NCBI GenBank assembly: GCA_030998225.1
Contig: JAPYXD010000308.1
Location: forward strand, 4,040,001-4,104,000
Direction of reading: 5' to 3'
DNA: 64,000 nucleotides
Origin: Diplolepis rosae
Taxonomy: Eukaryota; Arthropoda; Insecta; Hymenoptera; Diplolepididae
Part shown: positions 22,515-35,060 of the stretch, in pieces
Layout of the letters: the number at the start of each line of letters is the position of its first letter
How positions within the stretch are numbered: the stretch's first letter is position 1
Position numbers and translations under genes: made by a program
Notes under the pieces: model-generated
What the model saw: the letters and a program-made list of their open reading frames with translations, nothing else
Told to the model about the DNA's origin: nothing
Database searches by the model: none

Positions 22515-23425
22515 GTAATAGCACATTAAACTTCACGGGTGGTTGGTTCCATTAAAGTCGCGTACAACTCTTCCGTCATCCGTTCGCTCGGAACCTACAT
22601 CCGCGGCCACAGGACCACTAGGCAAACCGACTAGCCGCGCCACCCAGGGGAAAAAACATACAGATTCCACCCCCGAACGACGCGGACAGCCAAGTCTACC
22701 CGAGACGCAGGACCGCGGGTGCAGGCCCCGATGCGATTTCTACTGGCCCTCCCCGTTGTTTCGCTCTCGATGCCCATCAAGTTCTCTCGTCTTCATCACA
22801 AGTGTGACGAATGACTCGATGAGCGTCCAGAACCGTTCAGACTGGAGCATGAGGGGGACCATCGTGTCAGGAGTAAGTTCGGAACCCACCGCCTGACCGA
22901 GGACCCCCCTAGCCACACCCCATTTTGCGCAGATGAAGAGTGCGTGTTCCACGTTATCCACCGGAGAATCGCAGTAGCGACACGTCTCCTCGTCTATCTT
23001 CTTAAAGCGCCTCAGGTACGCGTTAAAACAGCCATGGCCCGAGAGCGCTTGCGCCAAGTAAAAGCCGACTTCCCCGTGCTTTCTGTTCAGCCAGGTGGCG
23101 AGCTCCGGGATCAGGCGGTAGGTCCATCTCCCTGTCTGCTTACCATGCCATCTCATCTGCCATTTCTCGACGAGTCTGCGCCTTCCATCCTTGCGGATGG
23201 CCTCCTTCGCGCGAGCGATTTCCTGCAGGTCGGCGCAGGTAAGCTCCTTGCGAAGCTGAAAGGTTTCCTGCCTTTCCTCCGCCAATAAATCTATTGGCGG
23301 GACGCTCGCCAGAACCAGCACAGCGCTCGTAGAGATAGTTCTATATGCCGAAACTATTCTCAGCGCGACAAGTCTCTGCGCCGAGAACAGCTTCTTCTGG
23401 ATAGCATGGTTTTGACTCAACAGCA
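22515..23425 (-). pseudogene. R1-like non-LTR element, 3' fragment (minus strand)
   Basis: A 228-codon frame (23426-22740) matches the end of the R1-like ORF2 in the other two copies: ALRIVSAYRT, LAEERQETFQLRK, then the zinc-binding CRYCDSPVDNVEHALFIC. The 3' UTR homology continues to about 22520 without an obvious poly(A). The 5' truncation falls near 23416. The frame itself is intact over this stretch, so it may be younger than its neighbours. Confidence 0.85.
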
Positions 23426-23426
23426 A

Positions 23427-24288
23427 GATCTAACAAGAAATAGGATGATCGTTAAAATCGAAAGGCAAATCTAAATAGATATATTTGGCTGTGACATTAA
23501 CGCCAAGTAATAAATTTCAGCGGAACGTGACTCATCGGTGAAGGCAACTCATTCGACTTTAAGCTTCAACACCAAAATATGGAAAAGATCGTACACATTG
23601 TTTTTACTTCCTCAGTAGTTGACCTTCTCGTTAGAATCGAATAACAGATAAAATAGACTTGATATATTTGACTATGACACTAATGCCAGGTAATAAATTT
23701 CATTGGAGCACGAGTCATCAGTGAAGGCAACTAATCCGATCTTAATACCAAATATGGAAAAGGTGGTACACCTTGTTTTTTACTCCCACCATAGGTGACC
23801 TTTCAAAGTTCCATAAAAAGAGAAAGTTCCAATAGAGTTCAGTTCAGTCACTTAGTCGACATCCAATTTCTACAATGTAACCAATGCGAGCTCAGTTCAG
23901 TCAGTCAGTCGACATCCAATTTCTACAATGTAACCAACGCAAGCTCAGTTCAGTCAGTCAGTCGACATCCGATTTTTACAATGTAACCAACGCGAGTCCA
24001 GTCCAGTACAACGAAGGCTCAACTGACCACCTTCACTCCACTGGACTCAATAAATCATCAGGCAAATTTCACTTGGGGTAATTACAAAGGTACAACTAAA
24101 TTTCAATTCGCTTTTCCAATTCCATGATGCTTATTCGTTTCTGAATTTGATTGTCAATAAACATACATTATATCAATAACCATTCTCAATCACTGACTTC
24201 TCCTCATCCCTTAGAGAGGATCCTTTTCGATACTTACATAAAACGAGGAATCTTTTAAGAAGAGAAATGTTACGTTTCTGACGTAACA
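23427..24288 (+). repeat. LTR-like block with two internal tandem repeat families
   Basis: Contains an imperfect ~170-bp tandem pair (about 23470-23637 and 23655-23805) and then three ~53-bp units (23834-23993). It ends TTCTGACGTAACA at 24288, the usual end of LTRs in this window. A leader-like region follows, so it may be the R/U5 side of an LTR inserted in element G, but its start is unclear. Confidence 0.5.
23834..23993 (+). repeat. Three tandem ~53-bp units with TCAGT motifs
   Basis: Units of the type AGCTCAGTTCAGTCAGTCAG...CTACAATGTAACCAACGC. The same family occurs at 11405-11540. Confidence 0.8.
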
Positions 24289-24834
24289 CAAGTTACACTT
24301 CTTTAAATTTAAAATTTTTTAATTAAATTTAAAAAAATTTCCTTTTTTTGATAAATTAAATTTATTAAAATTTTTTCTTATTTACAAAAACATACACATT
24401 CAACTTTGACGATTATTATAATTTTGTAAGTACCTGAATTAAGCAGGAAATTTGTGCTTGAGTCGAGCCTAATAATTTGGTACTACAACAATTCTGATTT
24501 TCGACTATTATTACTTCTGTAAATGACAAAATTACTCAAGATTCTTTGCTTGAGTCTAGCTTGAATTATTTTTCATTTCTGAAGTACCGAATTGTTGAAC
24601 AAAGACACAAACAAAAAGGATATCATTTATTTTTAACTGATTTCAACCCTGCGATTGAGATTTGTAGAGGACATAATCCTTCACAGCGTAACCAGTCGCT
24701 CGAGGACGATTATATCGAACAAGAGCCAGCGGTAAAACGCACAGCCGTCCTCAAATTACAGTCTTGAAAGTGGATTTGGGATTAATTTAATAAATTTCAT
24801 CTTAAAAATTCAATTACTAAAATTTTAAAATTCG
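24289..24834 (+). other. Leader region upstream of the element G ORFs
   Basis: Very AT-rich. It contains TTTGTGCTTGAGTCGAGCC (about 24451) and TTTGCTTGAGTCTAGCTTGA (about 24546), copies of the motif repeated in the element B leader. Confidence 0.5.
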
Positions 24835-25293
24835 TTTGAGGATATCGAAATTAGAGAGATCAATAAAGATATCGAATTCTCAGAATTCTTTGAAGCATTG
24901 TTAGAAAAAACAGAAATATTTATTTCAAATAAACGTTCTCATAAATACGGAAAAAGAAAAATCGAAGAAACTTTCACCGAATCTGAACCAGGAAGTTCTC
25001 AGTTAAAAATTTCTAAGGCAGAATCAACAAATAATAAAACCAACCCAAATTTATCCCCAATAATTGAAATATTAAATAGCAGTTCAGACTTTGACCACGA
25101 AACAAATCAGAAAATTTCTAATTCTCGCGAAAGTATTGTTCCATGCATCGACATTTTGAATATATCATCAGATTCAGGATCTGAAACAGAAATTGAGGAA
25201 CCCAGTTTTGCGCACAATAAAATTTTTTCACCCAAAATAACAAATATTTGGAATTTAGGAAAAACTAAAATTAAATTGATAAATGATTTTTAA
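24835..25293 (+). pseudogene. Acidic-tailed ORF of element G
   Basis: Open in one frame to a TAA at 25293, with EFSEFFEALLEKTE near the start and a Ser/Glu-rich tail (SSDSGSETEIEE). It resembles the ORF at 13605-14047. No ATG is visible at the start, so it may be truncated. Function unknown; its position suggests a gag-region protein. Confidence 0.5.
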
Positions 25294-25367
25294 GAAAAGA
25301 AAAATTATTCTATTTTTGAAAAAAAGGGGTAATATTATTATTAAACAAATTATTTTCGAAAAATATG

Positions 25368-25795
25368 AGAAATTTCAATGATAAATTAAAAACTTTTAGC
25401 AAACGCAATAATAGTATAACTATTGCAGGAGATCAGTATAACGATACACCACAAATCAACCCTTCATTCGAGGATACCATAGGGGATATAACACTCAGAG
25501 AAAAATCAATAATTTAAAACATTACAGCAAACTCAACCTTGTGTGATAGAACTTTATGCCCAGATCAATTTGGTGATATTTCAAATAATAAAATTCTCAC
25601 CACACCTCAAAAAGGATAGGAATCAATAGATCCATTTGAAACAAAATCACAACCAAATAGGAATCCAGAATCTTTCAATCAAACATCAATATTTAAAAAT
25701 CCAAATCTGGAATTTGAACAAGTTCAAGAAACTATACCAAATAAAATCAATCAAATTATATTTGACGACTCTGCAAGCATTACAATAAAGCGTAC
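25368..25795 (+). pseudogene. Degenerate gag/protease-region frame of element G
   Basis: Begins MRNFNDKL and runs in one frame through three stops, with Asn/Gln-rich sequence and FDDSASITIK close to its end. It bridges the acidic ORF and pol. A gag or protease relic is likely by position only. Confidence 0.35.
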
Positions 25796-27578
25796 ATGAA
25801 AATATTTAATACAAATACACAACCTCAAAAGTTAACCATACCAACTGCTGAATTGATCGATTTTGAAGAAGTATCAATACGAGAAGAAAAGCAACCTGAC
25901 ACAAAAACAAATTTTGAAGACAGAAAAAAATTCAATTTTTCACAACAAATTTTCAATGACTTTATTAAACAAATTCCAAAAGTAAATGATTGCGATTTAT
26001 CATTTAACATTTCGAATAAAAATCGAGAAAATTCCATTAAAGAGTTATCAAGATTGGATCATTTAAACAAAGAAGAAAAACAACATGTTGAAAATTTGAT
26101 GGAAAAATATGCACATCGATTTCACATACCAGGAGAACCATTAGGAGCAACAACCGTCTTACAACATAACATTCCAACAACTGATGATCAACCTATATTT
26201 TCAAAACAATATAGATTCCCTCCAGTACATAAAGAAGAAATTTCACGTCAAGTAAATGAACTAATTGAAAATAAAATTATTAAACCCTCACGAATGGTAC
26301 TTGATTTTCGCAAACTCAATGAAAAAACGATTGGAGATTCTTACCCTTTACCAAATATAATCGATATTTTAGATCAATTGGGATCAGAACAATATTTTTC
26401 TGTATTTGATCTTGCTTCCGGATTCCATCAAATAAAAATGAGCTCTGAAGACTCTCATTAAAGAGTTTTTTCAAACCCCTTATGGCCATTACGAATTTGA
26501 CCGTATGCCATTTGGTCTGAAAAAAAACATCGTTTTATATGCAAATTCCCTTGAAGAACATGAGGAAAAATTTAACAAACTAATGGAAAGATTAAGTGCA
26601 GCAAATCTCAAATTACACCCAGATAAATGTGAATTTTTACGCCCAGAAGTTGCTTATTTAGGACACATAATAGACAAGGAAGGAATACAACCAGATCCTA
26701 AGAAACTAGAGGCAGTAAAAAATTTTCCGATACCAAAAAACCCTAAAAATATTAAACAATTTTTAGGATCAGCTGGTTATTACCGAAGATTTATCGATGG
26801 ATTTTCTAAAATTTCAACACCCTTGAATCAACTTTCAAAGAAGGACGTAAAATTTAATTGGTCAGAAAAACAACAAGAAGCATTTGAACTTTTAAAAGAA
26901 AAATTGTGTGAAGAACCTCTTTTACAAAGACCAGACTTCTCACAACCTTTTATATTAACAACTGATGCGTCAGGATTTGCTATATGTGGAATACTTTCAC
27001 AAGGTAAAATAGGTAAAGATAAACCTATAGCTTATACTTCTAGATCATTAAATGACTGTGAAAGAATATACGACACATACGAAAAAGAAGCTTTAGCAAT
27101 TATTTATTGCATAACATATTTTCGCCCTTATTTATACGGAAGAAAATTTACCTTGGTCACAGACCATAAACCACTAGTATGGTTTCAAAACTCGAAAGAT
27201 CCTTGCTCTCGAGTTACTAGGTGGAAACTAAAAATGGCAGAATATGATTTTGATGTTGCATATAAGGCAGGTAAAACTAATGTAAATGCAGATGCTTTAT
27301 CAAGGAATCCTATTGACGTAGAGAATATTGAACATACTTATATAAATAATAAGACTAGTATTGAAATAAATTTAGTTAAACCAAGGAATGCAAAATGCAT
27401 ATCTGATTTAGAATATAAGGAAAAAGTAACAGATCTAGCATTCTATGAAGAAATAAACTATGATAATCTGGAAGAAGATATTGAGGAGAATAATTTCGAA
27501 GAAACTGAACAATTTACAAATGAGAACAAATTACTATATTTAAGAATAGAAATAATCAAGGAAATTATGATAAATTAA
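25796..27578 (+). pseudogene. Pol: reverse transcriptase and RNase H with catalytic deletion (element G)
   Basis: Reverse transcriptase motifs HNIPTTDDQPIF, VLDFRKLNEKTIGDSYPLPN and FDLASGFHQI (first catalytic Asp) are present to 26461. A frameshift follows. The next frame goes from the MPFGLK motif straight to NIVLYANSLEEHEE, so about 30 residues with the YLDD box are deleted. An earlier deletion of some 15-20 residues precedes RMVLDFRK. RNase H is well kept: TTDASGFAICGILSQ, TYEKEALAI, FTLVTDHKPLVW, NVNADALSR. Family: Ty3/Gypsy, close to element B in sequence. It cannot encode an active polymerase. Confidence 0.9.
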
Positions 27579-28337
27579 AATATAAGGATATTAAAGACGA
27601 AAATATAACCACTGATAATTCTGGAGGAAACGAACAAATACCAATAAACGATGAGAACTTAATTAAGGATATTGAAAATAAGGAATTTATTGATATAAAT
27701 TATGAAGATTTTGAAAATGTTGGACAATTAAACGAAGAAACTTTATTCAAAAATGTTGATAATAAAAAACGTTATTATGAGGATATTGATGAAGAAAAAA
27801 TTGATAGAAATAATACTGAAGAATTATTGAATGAAGAATATTTATTGATAAATGATGAAGACAATGATAAAGACAATGATGAAAAATGTTGTATTGAATT
27901 GAATATTCAGGGTGTAAAAAAAGGAACAGTTTATGGAAATAATGAAAAAAATATTGAACAATTGGACGAAGAAGATTTATTTAATATAATTATTAAAAGG
28001 TTGATTAATGTAATAATAAATAAAATTAAAAATGAGGGAAATGAAAACGCTTTTCACAAATTGATCGATGAAGGAAATATTTAGGAAACATTTGTTTCGC
28101 AATTTTTGAAATGTGTCATCGATTCAATTCCAATTTTATTAGAAAATAGAAATAAATGCTATACTATCCAAACAAGAAGTCAGTTAAAAAATTCAAAGAA
28201 TATAAGTAATAATAATGAAGATTATATGAAAAATAAATTATAAAGAAATGTTGAAGTAAAAAATGAAGTAAAAAAGAAACGTGGAAGGCCACGAAAAATT
28301 ATTCAAGAAGTAAAATTACAGGAACAAATTTTCAAAA
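27579..28337 (+). pseudogene. Acidic pol spacer with AT-hook motif (element G)
   Basis: Asp/Glu/Asn-rich frames interrupted by stops, followed by KKKRGRPRKI at 28271-28300, a good AT-hook core (RGRP flanked by basic residues). An equivalent motif (QRGRPPR) is in the element C spacer. It links RNase H to integrase. Confidence 0.55.
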
Positions 28338-29160
28338 TGTAGAACATGAAAACGAAAACGAACAACCGGATATACTAGAAATAGAACATTCTGAAAACTC
28401 TGATGATTGCGATTTTACAGAAGAAAGACCACCCCCAGAGCCACCCCCTGATCAACCTTCAACATCTGGATTGCCTAGAACACAAAAGAATATAATTGAA
28501 TGCCGCGACCTGTTAACAATGAGAAAGGATAATTATGCATATTTTGTAAACAATAAAGAAGAACCTCGCGATGTAGGCTCTAAACTTTTGAAAAAATGTT
28601 AATCTAGATCACGATGGAAACTAGACATCACCAACGCATTGATTTATTATGTGATTTAATCGTTCGTCAAGTTGATATAAAAGCATTATGGCTATATTTA
28701 TTTATGAAAGGAATATTTCATTTTAACGACTACAAAGTACCAAATTGGTCTCAAGATACAACAAATCCAGAAATGATGATATAATTTTTTCATAAGTTTC
28801 TAACTTACAGGGATTTTAAAGTTGATATAAGAATAATTTTCACATCATATTGAAGAGTAAGAAATCAAAAAAAAAATTGATAGAGGAAATATAGCAATAA
28901 TAACTGAGAATGAAGCAGCATTTGAACAAATAAAATTGATAAAGAACTTTACGACCTTTTAGAAGACAAATGTGAAGATTCAATAGCAAAAAAAACTAAA
29001 CTCTAAAATAATGGGAGTCAAACAGATATTTGTTGAAAATTAGTACCTATATGTAGAAAATCCAGAAATTTGAACTATACCTCAAACAATTGTTCAAAGG
29101 AAACAACGAAAACTAAAAAGCCAACAATTTTCAGAAAATTTTTAAAACTCTGCATAATCA
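28338..29160 (+). pseudogene. Pre-integrase and integrase remnants (element G)
   Basis: A frame with PPPEPPPDQPSTSG and CRDLLTMRKDNYAYF (about 28500-28560) matches the CRENLTYLRNNYVHF segment just before integrase in element B. Beyond about 28606 the sequence has many stops and no recognisable zinc-binding or DDE core. Confidence 0.5.
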
Positions 29161-30014
29161 AAACATCACCTATGGATTTATTTTAACAAATTAATTTTAT
29201 TTCAGGTTACATACTAATACAATCTATTTTTTTTGTCTTAGGACATAGCCATCCGAGAAGCATTATATATGAAAGATACTTTATTCTTTTCGTAATTAAA
29301 GTCCGTAATTAAATGTCTAAAATTTCGCATAATGAGTCAGTTTTCATAATTATCATATAAAAACTATTTTGATTATTTTACCAGTCTTTATCTTCAAGCC
29401 TTGCACAATTAAAATCTTTGAAGAAGGTAGTCATTTAATGTTTTGCATGGATATGTACACTAATTGCAATATTCATTTTTAAAAAAAGTAAAACGCTATT
29501 GGTGAAGAAATACTAATAATAAACACAAACAAAATGAAAATGACTAATTCTTCTTCTCCTCTTTTTATAATCTTTTATAATCTTCACGTTTTTGATAAAT
29601 TTATGAATGCTTTGCATATACATAATTTGCTTCCATTATGACAATTATCGATACCGAAAATTTTCCTAAAATTTTCTTAAGATAATATACTCCCTTCTGC
29701 TACGGAATTGAACATGTTCTATATATATACTATTTATTCAGCGAACAAACAGAGCCCGTAAATGAATTGAAAAAACATATTGAAAGCGATTTCGAAAAAA
29801 TTATATTATATAAGTGAACCAGCACATGTGAAAGATGCTATCAAAGACGTCATTAACCAGTAAATTGTACCGCCCCGAAGCAAAATAAAAAATTTATAGA
29901 ATAAATTTCAACTTATACATTATAAATAAATTTGAAAAGAATTTTGTAACCAAATATATGATATCACGCGATGTGACACGTTGCTAAGAAAAATATAAAA
30001 AATTGGATGAATAA
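29161..30014. other. AT-rich internal region of element G
   Basis: No recognisable gene; presumably decayed integrase or env-region sequence. Confidence 0.45.
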
Positions 30015-30308
30015 ATTAACCCCGAACACATTAATCAAGTTTCTGCCACTCGGCCTACCAGAATCGTGGTCTCAGTAACGTTCCTTGCAGTTGGAGTAAA
30101 CACTTTTCCAAAGTATGACTGCCACTACCATGATTATCATGACAACTTTAACATTTTTTGTACAGACGATTTTAACAAACAAACTTTGGTTTGTGAAACC
30201 CGAAATTTCTCTCAGTGTGATGAACAATTAACATGCATAAGGGTATATGTGAATTATTTAATAAAAAGATGTAATAATGTATGTGTACGTATGCAGATTC
30301 ACTTATGA
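30015..30308 (+). pseudogene. Unidentified Cys-rich frame (possible env remnant)
   Basis: Open from after a stop at 30012 to TGA at 30308, with no ATG in a sensible place. It holds a short hydrophobic stretch (VVSVTFLAVGV) and then Cys/His/Asn-rich sequence. Position between pol and the 3' LTR fits an env remnant, but no motif confirms it. Confidence 0.25.
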
Positions 30309-31109
30309 AGAACGATAATGAAACAAATAATGAAAAGAATAAAAAAGCATTATGTATGTAATAAATATTTCCCTCTATTTTAAAAATAAAATGGAAGTTA
30401 AAAGTATTATATTCACATATATTAATATATTCATTCATTAGTACATACGCAGTTACTGTTTTATAAACAAGGATAAATGTTAAATATTACAAATAGTGTA
30501 TTTGTAACTATACAAATTTATTCAAGAATAAAGTAAAATATTTATGTCACTTAATATTATTTTCAGAATTTTTTCTCTTATCGTATTTTTCGAATTACAT
30601 TCATCTACATCAATATGTATGTAGTAGTCAGTGCTTCACGAACAAAATAAATGTTTAATTGATACACATGTAGAGTTTACAAAATAATGTGTGTAATTAT
30701 ATAAAAAGGAAAACGAAATAAAACACACAAAAAATCATAAATGAAAATACTTATTTGTGTAATGGATGTTCACAAAAAATAATATATATATATATATTCA
30801 AAAAAAGGGGTAATCATACATTTTAAATTATATTCAGCTTTAATATGTTTGTGTTCATTGCTTTATGTATTTCGATTAATGAATATTCACTAACTCAAAT
30901 CATATTGCAAATGATTATTGCATCTATGGAACTATTATTGCGTATTGTAATCAAGTTAATGTATTAATAGAAACACGATTATTAACCGAATAAATAATTA
31001 TATGAATCACGAACAGTAACAATGATAATTGAAATGTATTACAATTTTGTAAGAAAAACAAACCTCAATATCTGCAAAAGTTTGTACATGGTCATTTCAT
31101 CCCCATGTC
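30309..31109. other. AT-rich 3' region of element G
   Basis: No gene seen. Short (TA)n at 30783-30797. Confidence 0.5.
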
Positions 31110-31113
31110 CAAA

Positions 31114-31127
31114 CTAAAGGGGGGAGG
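31114..31127 (+). promoter_or_regulatory. Polypurine tract of element G
   Basis: AAAGGGGGGAGG directly precedes the 3' LTR, as needed for plus-strand priming. Confidence 0.75.
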
Positions 31128-32125
31128 TGTCACGGCTTGTGACCGTTAAAATTTATTTATAATATTATAATTTTATTGGCAATAAAACATGCATAAACGA
31201 TATGTTTTGGAAGGTATTAATTATACGAAATAAAATGTACAGTACTAAGATTGTGATAGGGAGTGAGAAATAGTAAGTTTATAAATAGACAACGCTTATG
31301 AATGAAACGTCGAAATCCTTACAAAGGTGTGAACGAGGAAACCCCATCGACATGCGCTGAGTAAACAAGAATATCGACCGGCGCAGAAAAACAGGGAAAT
31401 TAAAAGTCTAGTTGATTTGAAAAGAAGGAACGTCGGGGAAACCAGAGGAGAAAAACTATTCGAATATATTCTTCCCCTTTATCTTCTTCAATATGCGAAA
31501 AGCCAAGGAGATCAGCAACGTGCCAAGATCGGGCAAGGGTCAACCAGAGCTTGGCAAAAATATCCAGGGTAAAACCAGTATCGATTGAAAAATGGCGACC
31601 AGGATCACTATCGATCGAAAATTGCCCATAAAAGCGACTCCGAATCCGCAAAAGCTCTCAGTCGTCGCCGGTAGCAGTTTGATCATTCTTCTCCGGTGTC
31701 TACCCTCCTTACTATTAAAAGGTATTAACCCAAGTTATAAGTTCGCTACAAGTGACTGTGGTCGGTATGTTCCTCCATGGATATCAGTGTCTCCAATTAA
31801 TAAAGAAAAAGGCTCAAGTGGTACAAATTCCAGTGGTTCCAGTCCCGTTGTTCCAGGTAGAACAAAAAATAATCGGGTAAGTCCCCATTTATCCAAAATT
31901 TGGAAAGAATATTCTCACTCACTCTCTCTCTCCCTCTTTCTCCCCTGTTACCTCTTAATAGTCAAAAGATAAATAAAGGGTTAATAATTGTGGAACATTT
32001 TGATTACTTCATTGCTAGCTACCCTCATCCCATGTTCGGTTTAGAAATCCTCTGGATTTCTTTACCGATCTAAAAGGAGGGAAATTTAAAATATAATAGT
32101 AAAAGGTAAGTGGCAGGACGTCACA
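31128..32125 (+). repeat. 3' LTR of element G
   Basis: 998 bp, TGTCACGG...GACGTCACA. It matches 20673-21778 with the indels noted there. AATAAA near 31970. Confidence 0.87.
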
Positions 32126-32159
32126 ATAGATCGGGAAAGAAACGCGATACGGAGCGACA

Positions 32160-32411
32160 AGTATCGAGGTTGCGCAGTAGGGCGCAGATTGCAATCCTAG
32201 CCATCTTCTCGCCCGATGCTTCAGGTGCCTTGGTTACGGTCATGGGTCCCGGGGCTGTGGCACCACGGGACACTTGACTAGGAGCTGTAAGGCGCCGCCA
32301 AGGTGCCTGACTTGCTTAGACAAGGGCCAAAAAGACATCGCCCATGTTTATGCCGGTGGCTCCTGCCCGGTTTTCCAGGAAGAGCTTCAGAGGTTGAGAG
32401 GCAGAAATTGA
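32160..32411 (+). pseudogene. R1-like ORF1 C-terminus with CCHC knuckles
   Basis: CFRCLGYGHGSRGC is a canonical CX2CX4HX4C knuckle (from about 32217). A second knuckle (TTGHLTRSC) has lost its first Cys pair. A third (CLTC...H...C) has a widened loop. Three knuckles at the ORF1 end are typical of the R1 clade. The N-terminal part is missing. Stop at 32409. Confidence 0.75.
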
Positions 32412-33030
32412 AGTTCCTGCAGCTCTACCTCGGAAGGGAGAAGGATGCCGATGACCTACTGATGCAGACTGCCAGGGAGAGGGGGGCCGATGTGTTGCTC
32501 ATTAGTGAGCAACACAAATGGTTTGAAAACTCTGACTGGTATCAGGAGGCATCAAGGAGGGCCTGCATCATTGTTTGTAGCCCTGATATGAGCGTCGGGG
32601 ATTTTCTGAAGTCCGACGCGGGGTTCGTTTGGGCGGGGATGGCGGGTGTGCGTGTGTACAGCTGCTACTTCTCCCCCAACGTTCCTTTCGAGGTCTTCGA
32701 GACACAGACTCTCCTCCTTGAGGAAAGTCTCAGTGAGGCTGTTGGGCGGTGCCTCATAGGGGGTGACTTTAATAGTAAGTCGCCTGAGTGGGGGGAAGCC
32801 CGCCTAGATAGGAGGGGAATCTTGTTTGGCGAGATGGTCGCTAGGAATGACCTGATCGTCTTAAATTATGGTAAGGAGTTTACGTTCAGACGAGGAGCGG
32901 GGGGGGGGGTCTATTATTGATCTCACGATTGCCGCACCCCGTCTCGCTTCAGAGATAGGTGACTGGTGCGTCCTCGAGGTAATAACCTTGAGTGACCACC
33001 GGTGCATCGAATTTAGTTTAGAACAACGGT
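32411..33030 (+). pseudogene. R1-like ORF2 endonuclease domain (APE type)
   Basis: Starts near LKFLQLYLGR. It contains ISEQ, the YFSPN segment, the GGDFNSKSPEWG motif (about 32760-32800) and, after a frameshift in a G-run near 32900, IIDLTIA and LSDHRCIEF with the catalytic SDH. These are the expected motifs of an apurinic-like endonuclease that nicks the target. The poly-G slippage breaks the frame. Confidence 0.85.
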
Positions 33031-35060
33031 GCCAAGCGATGGATAAGCGTAGGGGGCGGCGAACGAAAGAGCCCCCCCCTGGAACACGAGACGACTCTGC
33101 AGGGAGATACTTAGGATCCATCTCGAGACGACCAGGCTCATTGATCAGCTTGGTTGGGTCGAGCCTTCTGGGTCGTTGGAGGACACTGTGCGCTCGGAGA
33201 GGCAAAAGGTGGTCGCGGCTTGCGACTACTCGATGCCTTGCCGCAAGAGCAGGCAAGCCGAGGGTTCGATGTACTGGTGAAACGTCCAGTTGGTGGCCCT
33301 ACGACGTGAATGCCTCGCAACGCGGTGAAAATTAACCCGCTCAAAGGGGGATGCTATGCTGCACGTGGCATGGAAAAGGGCAAAAGCAGCTTTGAGGCGA
33401 GGCATAAAGAAAAGCCGACTTCAATGCTGGAAAGACTTGATCAGTGAGGTCAAGAAGGACCCATGGGGTCTCGCCTTTAAAATAGTCACCAAGAGATTGG
33501 TGAGTAGAAGAAAGACCCCAGGCCTGGATAATCCCGATCGAGTGAAGTACATCGCGCGGAGCTTGTTTCCACACGTAGAGCCCTTCCGAAGACAGGACAA
33601 AGGTTCCTGCGTGGTCCGGCGCGAAGAACTCTTCACTCTCGAAAAACTAAAGAGAGCGGGTGGAAGGCTTAAGGCAAATACAGCGCCGGGTATCGACGGG
33701 GTGCCGAACGAGATCCTCAAAAAGGTGATCGGGGCATACCCGGGGATCCTCCTAGAAGCCTTTAACTCCTGTCTTCGGGAGGTTCTTCGTAGACTGGAAG
33801 AAGCTGAGTTTAGTCCTGCTGAGGAAGGAACAGACCTGCAGGGGTCGCCTCGTCGTATAGACCAATGTCTATTGGATACGATAGGGACGCTTCTGGAGAA
33901 GTTAATTCTGCAACGTCTTCAGGCTCTCTTGGTCGGGCAGAACGGTCTCTCGGAAAACCAGTTCGGATTCAGGAAAGGCAGGTCCACTGTGGACGCTATC
34001 CAAGCTGTGGTTAACATCGCCACAAATGCAAGAAAAGGAACTGGTAAGCGTACGGAATTCTGTGCGTTGATCAGCATTTGCATACTCAATGCGTTCAATA
34101 CCGCGAGGTCGTACATCTGCATGGAAGCGATGATGTAGAAAGAGGTTCCAGACTACCTGTTGCGAATGATAGATGACTATCTGAGCAACAGGTGGGTGGT
34201 ATACGAGGGCGACAAATAGTCACTCAAAGAAGAGATGAAATGTGGGGCCCCTCAAGGGTCGCGGGTGGGTTCACTCGTTTGGAACGTCATGTATGACAAC
34301 TTCCAGTGCATGGACCTACCTGCTGGAACGAGCATCGTCGGCTTCGCGGATGAAGCACTTATCGTGCGGGCCGCTGACGACGTCGGAATCCTAGAGCTGA
34401 GGATCATTGAAAGACTATGGCGAGCGAAGCACTGGTTGGATAGCATAGGCCTGAAATAGCCCCCGAGAAAACCGAGGCTTTGCTCGTTACGGGCAGGAGA
34501 TCTTTCCAATACCTGAGGACCGTTCTCGGAGAGCATGAGGTCGAGTGGAAAACAGGCATTAAGTACCTGGGGGTGCACTTGGATCGTACACTTAGCTTTG
34601 GCGAACACCTAAAGATCGCAGCTGACAAAGCTATCCAATGTGGAGCCAACTTGGCTTGGCTCATTCGAAACATTGATGGACCCAGGGAAGCGAAAAGGAG
34701 ACTGGTGGCGAACGTGGTCCATTCGAAGCTGCTCTATGCAGCTTCATTCTGGGCTAATGCCCAGCAAAACCATGCTATCCAGAGAAGGCTGTTCTCGGCG
34801 CAGAGATCTGTCGCGCTGAGAATAGTTTCAGCATATAGAACTGTCTCGACGAGTGCTGTGTTGGTCCTGGCGAGCGTTCCACGAATAGATTTATTGGCGG
34901 AGGAAAGGCAGGAGACCTTTCAGCTCCGTAAGGGGCTTACATGTACCGACCTGCAGGGAATCGCTCGCTCAAAGGAGGCCATCCGGAAGTCGGCTTTTAT
35001 TTGGCGCAAGCGCTCTCAGGCAATTGTTGTTTTAACGCGTACCTGAGGTGCTTTGAGAAG
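33031..35060 (+). pseudogene. R1-like ORF2 reverse transcriptase and C-terminus
   Basis: TAPGIDGVPNEILK, LSENQFGFRKGRSTVDAI and CGAPQGSRVGS identify a non-LTR reverse transcriptase. Catalytic decay is visible: the palm motif reads FCALISICILNAFN without its Asp, and the FADD box reads GFADE (about 34350). Stops occur at 34138, 34217 and 34457. A downstream frame (34480-35046) carries the post-RT segment with LAEERQETFQLRK, as in the other two copies, then loses the zinc-binding end. Confidence 0.85.

Larger units (their letters stand above)
20673..32125 (+). mobile_element. Element G: Gypsy-type LTR retrotransposon with nested fragments
   Basis: Two direct LTRs (20673-21778 and 31128-32125), ATAG duplications, a primer-like site after the first LTR and a purine tract before the second define an 11.45-kb insertion. 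The internal region holds, in order, a simple AT-rich array, a minus-strand R1-like fragment, an LTR-like block, a leader, an acidic ORF, pol remnants and a possible env remnant. It sits between two R1-like sequences, so it inserted after at least one of them. Confidence 0.88.
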
